This document shows, one piece after another, positions 9,738 through 16,745 of a DNA stretch of 35,002 nucleotides (its first letter is position 1; the number at the start of each line of letters is the position of its first letter). A program made the position numbers and the translations under genes. Location of the stretch: contig JAHJCH010000134.1 in NCBI GenBank assembly GCA_018813065.1, positions 1-35,002 on the forward strand. Direction: 5' to 3'. The notes under the pieces were generated by a model that ran no database searches, was not told where the DNA came from, and saw only the letters and a list, made by a program, of their open reading frames with translations. Source of the DNA: Myxococcota bacterium (lineage in GTDB: Bacteria > Myxococcota_A > Bradymonadia > UBA7976 > UBA1532).

Positions 9738-10838
9738 CTAGTTGAAGTCGTAGCGCAGGCCCATCGCCAGGGAGAAGACGGGGTTGCGAAAGCCGCTGGT
9801 GTTGTCGCGGTAACGCACATAGTAAAAGCCCTCGTCGTCGCCCAGGAACTCCTCGACCTCGGGCTTTTGCTGGGTCGCAGCCTGGGCGAAGGGCATCATC
9901 ACGTCGCCTTGGATCGTAAACTTAAGACGCTGCGCACCAAACTCCATGCCTAAGAGCGGGTGCAAGGCCACGGCGGTGGGTGACTCCTCCGCTAATGTCG
10001 CGTTGAGATCGTTGTCTGTCCTCGTCGTCAGCTCCGGCGGCATCTTCGATCCATTGAATTCATCAACTTGGATATTTAACGCGCCATCAAGCTTGCTTGA
10101 GATGGTCCCGCTGGTGAAGTCCATGCCAAATCCAATGTATGGGCTAAACCAGCTCATTCGCCAACGTCCACGCGCTTCAAGCTGAAGCTGCATGAGTGAC
10201 CATTCCAGCGTCGGGCCCGCTGTGAATTCATATTCTCCACCCACTGCGCCAATGCCCATGTCTTGGCTAAATCTTTCTTTTTTGCCCGCTGCAAGCGCCA
10301 ATGCGCCGCTGGAGTAGGCGCCACCCGCGCTGAGGATGACCTCCGGGCGTGATTTCTTGGCGCGCATCACACGATAGCGGGCGTTGCCACCAAAGAGCAT
10401 GTGCCCCGCTTCAATCTCCATCAGATCAAAGCTGTGCGTCATCGTGGGGATGAAATCAATCCGCGCGCCAATGTCGAGCTTTTTGTTGATCGCGAAGCGC
10501 CCATAGATGCCTAAAGAGGGCAGCGGTACCGTGTTCGGGGTCGCGTCCTCTAGCTTGAGGAACTCTGTGCCATAGCTGACATCTTTAAATTGGCCGTAGA
10601 TGTCGCTTTTTAGGCTTATGCCCAGGCTGAATTGTCCTGATTTTTTTAAATCCATGCCCGCGACGGGTGGCTGGCTGGCCATCAGCATCGGTAGGCGTGA
10701 GGAGAGGTAGACTGGGCCATTGAATAGGATCAAGAAGGCGTCATTGAGCGCCTCGTTGGCCGCTTGTTCGCCCGCGCCACTCTGGGCATGGGCTCTGGCG
10801 CTGATGAGGAGGAGCGTGAGGAGGGTGAGGCGGCGCAT
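9738..10838 (-). CDS. Outer-membrane beta-barrel protein, unknown function
   Basis: This 366-aa protein begins with a typical signal peptide (MRRLTLLTLLLISARAHAQ, cleavage after AHA). The remainder alternates polar and hydrophobic residues with aromatic girdles (for example SLGISLKSDIYGQF, FAINKKLDIGARIDF, LQLQLEARGRWRMSW) and closes with SLAMGLRYDFN, as in barrel proteins. I cannot assign a family. It lies 9 nt downstream of the Cys-repeat lipoprotein gene on the same strand, so the two are likely co-transcribed and may act at the same envelope site. No strong ribosome-binding site precedes the ATG, consistent with translational coupling to the upstream gene. Confidence 0.75.
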   Translation of the reverse strand: MRRLTLLTLLLISARAHAQSGAGEQAANEALNDAFLILFNGPVYLSSRLPMLMASQPPVAGMDLKKSGQFSLGISLKSDIYGQFKDVSYGTEFLKLEDATPNTVPLPSLGIYGRFAINKKLDIGARIDFIPTMTHSFDLMEIEAGHMLFGGNARYRVMRAKKSRPEVILSAGGAYSSGALALAAGKKERFSQDMGIGAVGGEYEFTAGPTLEWSLMQLQLEARGRWRMSWFSPYIGFGMDFTSGTISSKLDGALNIQVDEFNGSKMPPELTTRTDNDLNATLAEESPTAVALHPLLGMEFGAQRLKFTIQGDVMMPFAQAATQQKPEVEEFLGDDEGFYYVRYRDNTSGFRNPVFSLAMGLRYDFN

Positions 10839-10847
10839 CGGCTGAAC

Positions 10848-12029
10848 TTAAAAGCCGCTCATGCACTCGACGGCGTCGGGGTGCTGCGCGCAGCAGGCCT
10901 CGAAGTCGCCGTTCATCTCGTCAAGGCAAAGGTAGAAGCCTTCGCCCGCGCTGCACTCCGGATCTTCTGGGTTCATCACGCAGTAGTCGTCTTCTTCATC
11001 ACAGCCCGGCATGGAGGGATCGAGCAGGCAAGGATCGTCGCCGCCACCCGCGCAGAAAGGGTCCTCTGGGTAGAATCCGCAGAAGTCGTCGCCGCCTGCG
11101 CAGAAGGGATCGTTGGGGAACTCGGCGCAGAGATCGCCGGCGTTGTCGAAGCTGTAGGACCAATCTTCGCCGCAGATGGGATCGTCGGAGAACTCCGCGC
11201 AGAAGTCATCTTCGGCCCAGCAAGAGGGATCTCCCACGCCTTGTTGTGCGCAGTACTCAGTCCATTCCCAGCCGCCCGCACCCTCAGCGCAGATCGGATC
11301 ACTCGAGAACTCGGCGCAGTACTCTTCAAAGCCGTAGTTTTCGTCAAAGCCAAAGTCAGATTCTTCGATCTCTTCCCAGTTGATCCATTCTTCGCCTTCC
11401 CAGTTGCATTCTGATCCCCAAGCGTCCGCGCACTCCTCTTCCCAACTCCAATCGTTCATCCAAGCGTCATCACCCTCCCATTCTCCCCAAGGCGCATTGT
11501 CTTCCCAGTTGAGCTTGCCATCGCCATCAACGTCTTCATCGTTGAGGTCGTCAAGGCTGTCTCCATCGGTGTCAAATGCGGTGAGTGGGTTTGATTGCGG
11601 TAGAAAAAATTGGCCCCCACCGTTCGGATCTTGTTTTAACTCAAGCCGCCCCAAGTCAAACACGCCGTTGCCTTTGGCGTTTGTGTCTGGAATGACAGAG
11701 GAGAGTTTGCCCGATTGTCCTTCTTTTTTCGTTTTGGGGAACTTCATGTTAAAGGTCTTGCCGCCTTTTTGAACAACAAGCGCCTTCGGGCCAGGCGGGA
11801 TCGTGTCGAATGTAAATTTCTTGGTGTTGGGGTCGAATTTCCCTGCGATTTGCTTATTCCCCGCCATCATCGAGACTTTGGCGTTGGAGTTGCTCCCCAG
11901 GAAGGTCAGCTTTCCTTCGAGCTTGGCGAGGCGCGCGCCTCGGTTGATCCCACTGCCTTTATTGGGCTCGCCCTCACAGCCGAGCTGGGCGAGGGCGAGG
12001 ATGAACAAGGTGAACAACACAGATCTCAT
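10848..12029 (-). CDS. Acidic lipoprotein with thrombospondin-3-like calcium motif and Cys-Asp-Pro repeats
   Basis: This 393-aa protein has a lipoprotein signal (FILALAQLGC, Cys18). The N-terminal half contains SNSNAKVSMMAG, a carboxypeptidase-like Ig-type beta domain (GKFDPNTKKFTFDTIPPG). Near the middle is DTDGDSLDDLNDEDVDGDGKL, an EF-hand/thrombospondin type-3-like Ca-binding segment. The C-terminal ~180 residues are very acidic and rich in Trp and Cys, with recurring C-x4-xDPxC units such as CAEFSSDPIC, CAEFSDDPIC, CAEFPNDPFC and CGFYPEDPFC. The ATG at 12029 is chosen because GGAGG precedes it; a TTG at 12044 has no such site. It likely sits in the outer membrane and binds metal; the partner may be the barrel protein encoded just downstream. 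Confidence 0.75.
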   Translation of the reverse strand: MRSVLFTLFILALAQLGCEGEPNKGSGINRGARLAKLEGKLTFLGSNSNAKVSMMAGNKQIAGKFDPNTKKFTFDTIPPGPKALVVQKGGKTFNMKFPKTKKEGQSGKLSSVIPDTNAKGNGVFDLGRLELKQDPNGGGQFFLPQSNPLTAFDTDGDSLDDLNDEDVDGDGKLNWEDNAPWGEWEGDDAWMNDWSWEEECADAWGSECNWEGEEWINWEEIEESDFGFDENYGFEEYCAEFSSDPICAEGAGGWEWTEYCAQQGVGDPSCWAEDDFCAEFSDDPICGEDWSYSFDNAGDLCAEFPNDPFCAGGDDFCGFYPEDPFCAGGGDDPCLLDPSMPGCDEEDDYCVMNPEDPECSAGEGFYLCLDEMNGDFEACCAQHPDAVECMSGF

Positions 12030-12050
12030 CTGTGGTTCCTCCAATGACGT

Positions 12051-12091
12051 GGTTTCGGACGCGCAGAATCTAACACCAAGCGCCCGAAACT
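12051..12091. other. Inverted repeat upstream of the Cys-repeat lipoprotein gene
   Basis: GTTTCGGACGC (12051-12061) and GCGCCCGAAAC (12081-12091) are 11-nt arms with one mismatch around a 19-nt spacer. They lie in the 102-nt gap between recR and the lipoprotein gene. No T-tract follows on either strand, so this is a candidate operator or weak hairpin rather than a clear terminator. Confidence 0.3.
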
Positions 12092-12131
12092 AAGCAATCT
12101 TCGCGGAGATTTTCGCGTGAATTCAGTGAAT

Positions 12132-12716
12132 TTAGAGCGGGCGACGGCCCGAGAGGGCGCGAGAGAGGGTTAAGGGATCGGCGTATTCCAGATCGGCGCC
12201 GATGGGCACGCCGCTGGCGATGCGCGTTACGGTGATCCCCAACGGGGCAATCAGCCGATGGAGGTAGATCGCCGTCGCTTCGCCTTCCACGCTGGGGTTC
12301 GTGGCGACGATGATCTCCTCGACGCCGTTGAGACGCCCCATTAACTCGCGCAGGTGTAGCTCGTCTGGCCCCACGCCGTCCAGCGGCGCCAGTACGCCAT
12401 GTAGGACGTGGTAGAGGCCGTTGAACTCCCCCGTTTTTTCCACTGCCATTAATCCCTGCATCGACTCTACGACGCAGATCACCGATCGATCGCGGCGCGC
12501 GTCGGCGCAGAGCCGGCAAGGATCTGCTTCGGTGAGCTGGCAGCAGTGTGAGCACAAGCGCACACGCGTCTGCACGTCGAGCAGCGCCTCTGCCAGCTCG
12601 CGGGGCAGCGCTGGATCGGCGTTGAGCAGGAAAAAGGTCAGCCGCGCCCCTGTCTTCTCGCCAATGCCAGGGAGCTTGGAGAAGGCGTGGATCAAACGGC
12701 GAATGGGATCGCTCAA
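12132..12716 (-). CDS. recR: Recombination mediator RecR
   Basis: This 194-aa protein is the usual RecR length. It has the N-terminal helix-hairpin-helix (KLPGIGEKTGARL), a four-Cys zinc site at C55, C58, C67 and C70 (CSHC...CRLC), a TOPRIM domain (VVES and later TNPSVEGEATA) and a C-terminal GVPIGADLEYADPLTLSRAL typical of the family. RecR works with RecO/RecF to load RecA on gapped DNA. Its start overlaps the stop of the ybaB gene by 4 nt (ATGA), as in many bacteria where dnaX-ybaB-recR form one operon. The call is firm. Confidence 0.97.
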   Translation of the reverse strand: MSDPIRRLIHAFSKLPGIGEKTGARLTFFLLNADPALPRELAEALLDVQTRVRLCSHCCQLTEADPCRLCADARRDRSVICVVESMQGLMAVEKTGEFNGLYHVLHGVLAPLDGVGPDELHLRELMGRLNGVEEIIVATNPSVEGEATAIYLHRLIAPLGITVTRIASGVPIGADLEYADPLTLSRALSGRRPL

Positions 12717-13036
12717 AATAGCCCAGGGAGGTTAATCCCGCCGGTGATCTTCTTCATCTCGCTCTGGCTTCGATCTTTGCTTTCGGTCAGGGCCATGTTC
12801 GTCGCCGCTTGGACCAGATCCGCCAGCTCGTCGAGGTCGTCAGGGTTGATCGCTTCGGGGTTGATCTCCACGCGCTTGACGTTTTGGCGACCGTCCACCA
12901 CGACCTTGACCAGCCCACCACCCGCCGCGCCCTCGAACTCCTCCTCATTGAGGTTCTCTTGGAGCTGCTTGATTTGGCTCTGCATCCTGCGAGCCTGGAG
13001 CATGATATTCCCGCCGGTGCCGGGCTGCTTGGCCAT
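12713..13036 (-). CDS. ybaB: YbaB/EbfC-family nucleoid-associated DNA-binding protein
   Basis: This ~107-aa protein shows the family pattern: MLQARRMQSQIKQLQENL helix, GGGLVKVVVDGRQNVKRVEINPEAI strands, then a helix with DELADLVQAATNMALTESKDRSQ and MKKITGGINLPG at the end. Two in-frame ATGs exist. The one at 13042 overlaps the dnaX stop (ATGA) but sits only 2 nt from the GAGGAG ribosome site. The one at 13036 has about 8 nt spacing, so I favour it. It lies between dnaX and recR in a conserved operon. YbaB dimers bind DNA and affect nucleoid structure. Confidence 0.95.
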   Translation of the reverse strand: MAKQPGTGGNIMLQARRMQSQIKQLQENLNEEEFEGAAGGGLVKVVVDGRQNVKRVEINPEAINPDDLDELADLVQAATNMALTESKDRSQSEMKKITGGINLPGLF

Positions 13037-13038
13037 CG

Positions 13039-14967
13039 TCATCTCTCCTCTGTCGCGTCATCCGCGACGTTAATTTGGGTGATTTTGGCGTCACTAAAGA
13101 CCTTAAAAACGGCCAAAACGCCAGGGTTATCTCGGGCCTCTCGCCGCATCGCCTCGCGGCGGGCCTGTGCGCGGGCCTCGCGCCATTCATGCAGCGTCTC
13201 GCCCGCCTCTTCTGGCCCTGAGGCGGGGATCAAGGACACCTGAAATTCGGGGCCAAGCTGCGCCTGACCCGCCGCGATGATGTGGCTGAGCTGTCCCTGA
13301 AGCTGGGAGGACACCTGGGGGGCGGCGCTGAGCGTCAGCTGGGCGCCCTCGAAGCGCATCAGCCGCGCGATCTGCGCGATCTGGCGCGCGTTGAACTTCT
13401 GCGGGATCTGCTCAAGGAGCTGGTCGAGCCGCGCCATCTGGGCGTCGCGCGTGGGGTCGTTTGTCTCAGCAGAGGGGCGATGTGATGGCGGCTGGGGCGG
13501 CGGCGCTGAGCGCGGCTCAAGGCTCTTCTGCGGCTGGGGCGGCGGCGCTGAGCGCGGCTCAAGGCCCCCCTCTGAGGGCGGTGAGGCCGCCTCAGCGGGG
13601 TGTTGGCCTCGCCCAATGGACCACGTCGGCTCCCACGCGCCGCGCTTCGCGCTGGGTTTGGCCGGGCTCGGCGGCTGAGAGACACGCGCGCGCCAAGGTG
13701 AGCCCTCGGATCGGGCGACAGTCGGCGCCTCAGGCGTAATCACGGGCGGCGTGGCGGGCGTCTGGGCCGCCGCCTGGGCCGCCCCTCGGTCAAAAGGGCG
13801 CTGGTCCGCGCCAGCCCCCTCGTTGATCCGCGCCTCAAGCCGCTCCAAGCCCACCAGTATCTCGGCCAAAGGTAGGGTCGTCCCTTGGGCGCAGAGCCTC
13901 AGGAGCGTCATCTCCAGGACCAGCTTGGGGAAGCTCGAGCGGGCGATCTCTTCGGCGCTGGTGAGCATGGCGTTAAATAGGCGGTGAATCTGCGCCGGGG
14001 CGACGCCCTCGACCTGCCGACGCATGGTCTCAAGCTCCGCCTCGGGGAGATCAACAAGCTGGCCCGGCGTCTGTGTGACCTTGATCACCATCAGATCGCG
14101 CAGGTGCTTGACCATCTCCGCGCCAAACTTTTGTAGATCAAGGCCAAACTGGAAGAGGTCTTCGATGATCTCCAACGCGCGCTGGCCCGCGCCGTCGAGG
14201 ATCGCCTGCGTCAACTCATGCATCACCCGGCGATCGGCGATGCCTAAGACTTCACGCACTTGGGCCTCTGTGGCCTCCACACCGCAGAAGGCGATGATCT
14301 GGTCCAGTAAGGAGAGGGCGTCGCGCATCCCCCCCTTGGCCTCTCTGGCGATGTGCGCGTAGACCCCATCTTCGATCTGGAGCCCCTCGTTGCGCCCAAT
14401 GCGGCTCAAGGCGTTGATGATCTTGATCTCAGGGATTCGCTTGAAGTCGAAGCGCTGGCAGCGGGAGAGGATCGTCTCAGGGATCTTGTGGGGCTCGGTG
14501 GTGGCGAAGATAAAGAGCGCGTGCGATGGCGGCTCCTCCAGCGTCTTCAACAGCGCGTTGAACGCGCTGGTGGTGAGCATGTGGACTTCGTCGATGATGT
14601 AGATCTTGCGCTTGCCCTGCGTGGGCGCGAACTTAATCGCTTCGCGGATCTCGCGGATCTGTTCGACGCTGTTGTTGCTGGCGCCGTCAATCTCAAAGAC
14701 GTCAATGGAGCTGCCCGAGGTGATCTCGACGCAGGCGCCACATACTCCGCAGGGATCGATGGTGGGCGCTTGGACGCAGTTGAGCGTCTTGGCGAGTATC
14801 CGCGCGCATGAGGTCTTGCCAACACCTCGGCTGCCCGTGAAGAGGAGCGCATGGGCGACCCGGTCTTGTAAGACGGCGTTGGAGAGGGTGCGCGTGATGT
14901 GTTCTTGGCCTACGACGTCTTCGAAGGTCGTTGGGCGCCACTTCCTGGCGAGGACAAGGTAGGACAT
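13039..14967 (-). CDS. dnaX: DNA polymerase III subunit gamma/tau
   Basis: This is the clamp-loader ATPase. From the ATG at 14967 (GGGGA just upstream; a TTG at 14979 is less likely) it starts MSYLVLARKWRP, the universal DnaX N-terminus. Walker A GSRGVGKT is at 45-52, zinc ligands at C64, C73, C76 and C79, Walker B IIDEVH at 124-129, and the SRC motif at LSRCQRF. After residue ~375 comes a Pro/Ala-rich linker containing a repeated LEPRSAPPPQP, then a tau-like C-terminal domain. The length (642 aa) suits full-length tau. I saw no A-rich slippery heptamer for a programmed frameshift, so the short gamma form is not supported. The SRP RNA gene lies 58 nt upstream on the same strand. Confidence 0.97.
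   Translation of the reverse strand: MSYLVLARKWRPTTFEDVVGQEHITRTLSNAVLQDRVAHALLFTGSRGVGKTSCARILAKTLNCVQAPTIDPCGVCGACVEITSGSSIDVFEIDGASNNSVEQIREIREAIKFAPTQGKRKIYIIDEVHMLTTSAFNALLKTLEEPPSHALFIFATTEPHKIPETILSRCQRFDFKRIPEIKIINALSRIGRNEGLQIEDGVYAHIAREAKGGMRDALSLLDQIIAFCGVEATEAQVREVLGIADRRVMHELTQAILDGAGQRALEIIEDLFQFGLDLQKFGAEMVKHLRDLMVIKVTQTPGQLVDLPEAELETMRRQVEGVAPAQIHRLFNAMLTSAEEIARSSFPKLVLEMTLLRLCAQGTTLPLAEILVGLERLEARINEGAGADQRPFDRGAAQAAAQTPATPPVITPEAPTVARSEGSPWRARVSQPPSPAKPSAKRGAWEPTWSIGRGQHPAEAASPPSEGGLEPRSAPPPQPQKSLEPRSAPPPQPPSHRPSAETNDPTRDAQMARLDQLLEQIPQKFNARQIAQIARLMRFEGAQLTLSAAPQVSSQLQGQLSHIIAAGQAQLGPEFQVSLIPASGPEEAGETLHEWREARAQARREAMRREARDNPGVLAVFKVFSDAKITQINVADDATEER
13488..13564. repeat. 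42-bp-period tandem duplication in the dnaX linker
   Basis: A 35-nt sequence starting GCGGCTGGGGCGG is present at 13488-13522 and again at 13530-13564, a period of 42 bp (14 codons), keeping frame. It encodes the repeated LEPRSAPPPQP in the tau linker, a region free to vary in length. Confidence 0.85.
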
Positions 14968-15025
14968 TGGCTTCCCCAAGTCTTCAGGCCGCTCGTGCTC
15001 TCAATGTGTGGGGAGAGATTGGGTC

Positions 15026-15120
15026 GACGACCGGGACCCAACACCCCAAAAGGACCGCTACCGTTGCTGCCTCCCGGCCCTGGCGGAGTTCACGGCTTTT
15101 GGTCATTGGGCCCGGTCATC
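15026..15120 (-). ncRNA. ffs: Bacterial signal recognition particle RNA (4.5S type)
   Basis: On the - strand the conserved apical core reads CCAGGGCCGGGAGGCAGCAA, with a GGGA (GNRA) tetraloop closing CC/GG and the asymmetric loop AGCA that binds Ffh domain M. The flanking arms pair: GATGACCGGG at the 5' end with CCCGGTCGTC at the 3' end (one G-U), then CCAAAAG with CTTTTGG. The ~95-nt length fits the short bacterial form lacking the Alu domain. GAACTCCGCC before the core and GGTAGCGG after it match common SRP RNAs. It sits directly upstream of dnaX, as scr does in Bacillus. Ends are set from the outer helix and may be off by a few bases. Confidence 0.93.
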
Positions 15121-15182
15121 ACAAGGGCCTCGCGCTTGTGCGCGTCAGCGGTCAAGCGAGCTGTCCTCGCCTGATATTTTGT

Positions 15183-15236
15183 CTGGAGCAGGCTCCAGCG
15201 CCCCTCTGGGGGCTCTTGTTTGAAGACCAAGGTCTT
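15183..15236. other. Three consecutive small hairpins between tRNA-Ser(GGA) and SRP RNA
   Basis: Within 54 nt there are three perfect stems: CTGGAG/CTCCAG (15183-15198, loop CAGG), GCCCC/GGGGC (15200-15213) and AAGACC/GGTCTT (15223-15236, loop AA). The last is followed on the + strand by CTTT. They separate the tRNA region from the SRP RNA gene on the - strand, so they may be termination or RNA-processing elements. No ORF of substance occurs in 15121-15481; this spacer holds only these hairpins, the 42-bp repeats and the next hairpin pair. Confidence 0.4.
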
Positions 15237-15270
15237 CTTTAATGAGCGCACTTTATGCGAGCGGTGCGTT

Positions 15271-15396
15271 GGTTGAGCGCCTCACCGGTTTTACGCGGTC
15301 TTTGAGGTTCTCGGTTGAGCACCTCACCGGTTTTACGCGGTTTTTGAGGTTCTCGGTTGAGCGCCTCACCGGTTTTACGCGGTCTTTGAGGTTCTC
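15271..15396. repeat. Three tandem copies of a 42-bp non-coding repeat
   Basis: The 42-nt unit beginning GGTTGAGCGCCTCACCGG and ending TTTGAGGTTCTC is repeated at 15271-15312, 15313-15354 and 15355-15396. The middle copy differs by two substitutions. There is no spacer between copies, so it is not CRISPR. Each unit contains GAGCGCCTCACC and GAGGTTCTC, which can pair weakly. Function unknown. Confidence 0.9.
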
Positions 15397-15419
15397 TATT
15401 TTACGAGCAACACCTTAAC

Positions 15420-15480
15420 CACTCGCGAAACGGCTTTGCCGTTTCACTCGTGCGCTTTTTTTGGGCTCAGCCCAAAAAAA
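15420..15480. repeat. Double-hairpin repeat copy A, next to tRNA-Ser(GGA)
   Basis: Two palindromes lie side by side: GAAACGGC-TTT-GCCGTTTC (15427-15445) and T7-GGGC-TCA-GCCC-A7 (15456-15480). The first is flanked by direct repeats CACTCG (15420-15425 and 15445-15450). The second abuts the 3' end of the tRNA gene. The same arrangement occurs at 15798-15858 beside the other tRNA-Ser. The second palindrome has A-tracts, not T-tracts, after its stem on both strands, so it is not a standard intrinsic terminator. Confidence 0.85.
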
Positions 15481-15570
<90 letters not shown>

Positions 15571-15656
15571 ATATCTGGAGACTTGGCTTTTATATCACGC
15601 ATCTCCCGCCAGCGGAAGTTGCTTTTTGCGGCGCCGGGCCACTTTTTATGGGCGTA

Positions 15657-15767
15657 TTATCCTCGATAAAAGGACGCGGGCTTGATGCACGCGCCTTATC
15701 CTCGATGGAATTTATCCTCGATGGAATTTATCCTCTTATCCTCGATGGAATTTATCCTCGATGTAAG
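15657..15767. repeat. 16-bp tandem repeats in the spacer between two tRNA-Ser genes
   Basis: The unit TTATCCTCGATGGAAT occurs at 15696, 15712, 15736 and 15752 (the last degenerating to GATGTAAG), with an 8-nt truncated copy at 15728 and a diverged copy at 15657. The flanks ACGCGGGCTTGATGCA (about 15674) and ACGCGGGCCTGGTGCA (about 15771) are also related. The 15571-15859 spacer otherwise holds only the second double-hairpin unit. Confidence 0.85.
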
Positions 15768-15797
15768 AGAACGCGGGCCTGGTGCATACGCTTTATC

Positions 15798-15858
15798 CAC
15801 TCGCGAAACGGCTGCGCCGTTTCACTCGTGCGCTTTTTTTGGGCTGAGCCCAAAAAAA
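15798..15858. repeat. Double-hairpin repeat copy B, next to tRNA-Ser(CGA)
   Basis: This near-identical copy of the 15420-15480 unit has GAAACGGC-TGC-GCCGTTTC (15805-15823) between CACTCG repeats (15798-15803 and 15823-15828), then T7-GGGC-TGA-GCCC-A7 (15834-15858). The loop changes TTT to TGC and TCA to TGA keep the stems intact. The identity continues into the T arm of the adjoining tRNA gene. Confidence 0.85.
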
Positions 15859-15859
15859 G

Positions 15860-15945
15860 CGGAGAGGGTGGGATTCGAACCCACGGTGGGTGAAACCCAC
15901 ACTTGATTTCGAGTCAAGCGCCTTCGACCTCTCGGCCACCTCTCC
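15860..15945 (-). tRNA. tRNA-Ser(CGA)
   Basis: The - strand reads GGAGAGGTGGCCGAGAGG at the 5' end. The anticodon stem CTTGA/TCAAG closes CTCGAAA with anticodon CGA, reading UCG. The long variable arm (GTGGGTTTCACCCAC) and T arm GTGGGTTCGAATCCCAC are typical of tRNA-Ser; discriminator G, no encoded CCA. The 5' end is only 6 nt from the tadA stop codon, so tRNA and tadA probably share a transcript. Confidence 0.97.
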
Positions 15946-15951
15946 AAAGTT

Positions 15952-16449
15952 TTAATGCGCCTTGTCTGTCCAAGCACGCCGCGCGCTGCGGCTTCGACCA
16001 CGACGCCCCCGAAAGAAGCGCCTCAGCTCCTCAGCACACTCAGGCGCGCGGACGCCCCGAGTCACCTCAAGCTGATGGTTCAGCCGCGTATCCGTGACAA
16101 CCCCATGGAGTGAGTCAACCGCCCCCGCCTTTAAATCCGCGCAGCCGTAGACCAGCCGCTTGACCCGCGCGTTGACCAAGGCGCCCGCGCACATAAAGCA
16201 GGGCTCCAAGGTCACATAGAGGGTCGTCTCCAGCAGACGCCAATGTCGCAGCACCTCAGCCCCCGCCCTCAAGGCGAGCACTTCAGCGTGCGCGGTTGGA
16301 TCCGCCGTTCGTTCTCGAAGGTTGTAAGCGCGGCTGATGACCCGCCCCTCGCTGACCAGGATGGCGCCAACAGGGATCTCCCCTTGTGCCGCCGCTCGTC
16401 TCGCGAGGTTGAGGCAGATCCCCATGTACGCGTGATCGTCAAACCCCAA
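15952..16449 (-). CDS. tadA: tRNA-specific adenosine deaminase (A34 to inosine)
   Basis: This 165-aa protein has the cytidine-deaminase fold with catalytic HAE at 54-56 and the zinc-binding PCxxC at 83-87 (EPCFMCAG), plus GEIPVGAI and DPTAHAEVLALR, all typical of TadA. It deaminates A34 of tRNA-Arg(ACG) to inosine so that CGU, CGC and CGA can be read. The start is TTG at 16449, supported by GAGGA about 6 nt upstream; no in-frame ATG lies nearby upstream. The C-terminus has an Arg/Ser-rich extension (GRRGRSRSARR). Its substrate tRNA gene is 57 nt upstream on the same strand, with an intrinsic terminator between them. Confidence 0.96.
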   Translation of the reverse strand: MGFDDHAYMGICLNLARRAAAQGEIPVGAILVSEGRVISRAYNLRERTADPTAHAEVLALRAGAEVLRHWRLLETTLYVTLEPCFMCAGALVNARVKRLVYGCADLKAGAVDSLHGVVTDTRLNHQLEVTRGVRAPECAEELRRFFRGRRGRSRSARRAWTDKAH

Positions 16450-16466
16450 AATTTCCTCATGAGGAC

Positions 16467-16503
16467 AAAAGAAAGCCCGGCGCAGAGTCTCTACGTCGGG
16501 CTT
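16467..16503 (-). terminator. Intrinsic terminator after tRNA-Arg(ACG)
   Basis: On the - strand AAGCCCG and CGGGCTT pair as a 7-bp GC-rich stem (extendable inward across a G/C pair) and are followed at once by TTTCTTTT. It begins 2 nt after the tRNA-Arg 3' end and stops just before the tadA ribosome-binding site. It should end tRNA transcripts, leaving tadA to read-through or a promoter of its own. Confidence 0.75.
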
Positions 16504-16505
16504 AG

Positions 16506-16579
16506 CGCACTCGGCAGGATTCGAACCTGCGACCCTCGGTTCCGTAGACCGATGCTCTATCCAGCTGAGCTACGAGTGC
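16506..16579 (-). tRNA. tRNA-Arg(ACG)
   Basis: The - strand sequence starts GCACTCGTAGCTCAGCTGG and ends CGAGTGC plus discriminator G. The anticodon stem TCGGT/ACCGA encloses CTACGGA with anticodon ACG, so A34 must be deaminated by TadA. The T arm is GCAGGTTCGAATCCTGC. Length 74 nt, no CCA encoded. It lies 18 nt from tRNA-Ser(GCT). Confidence 0.97.
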
Positions 16580-16597
16580 ATTTGGACTTTTGTCAAG

Positions 16598-16684
16598 CGG
16601 AGAGGGAGGGATTCGAACCCTCGATAGGTGTTACCCTATACACGCTTAGCAGGCGCGCGCCTTCAGCCACTCGGCCACCTCTCC
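16598..16684 (-). tRNA. tRNA-Ser(GCT)
   Basis: The - strand sequence starts GGAGAGGTGGCCGAGTGG. The anticodon loop CTGCTAA within CGCGC/GCGTG gives anticodon GCT, reading AGC and AGU. A long variable arm (TATAGGGTAACACCTAT) and T arm GAGGGTTCGAATCCCTC mark class II serine tRNA. The acceptor stem ends CCTCTCC with discriminator G. Confidence 0.97.
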
Positions 16685-16695
16685 AAAGTCTCATG

Positions 16696-16719
16696 AGGCT
16701 TTATTTGATATAAAAGCCT
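16696..16719 (-). other. Hairpin between tRNA-Ser(TGA) and tRNA-Ser(GCT)
   Basis: AGGCTTT (16696-16702) and AAAGCCT (16713-16719) form a 7-bp stem with a 10-nt AT-rich loop in the 61-nt spacer. No clear T-tract follows on the - strand, so RNA processing or attenuation is as likely as termination. Confidence 0.35.
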
Positions 16720-16745
16720 ATCTTTCAAAGAGCTGAAAGCCTATG

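Noticed and set aside
13039-14967. Programmed frameshift site in dnaX
   Set aside because: I looked for an A-rich slippery heptamer in the linker and saw none; the region is GC-rich and the full tau frame is intact.
15271-15396. 42-bp repeats as a CRISPR array
   Set aside because: Copies are contiguous with no spacers and no cas genes are present.
15456-15480. T7GGGC...GCCCA7 palindrome as an intrinsic terminator
   Set aside because: On both strands the GC stem is followed by A-tract rather than T-tract, so the required U-run is missing; kept only as a palindromic repeat.
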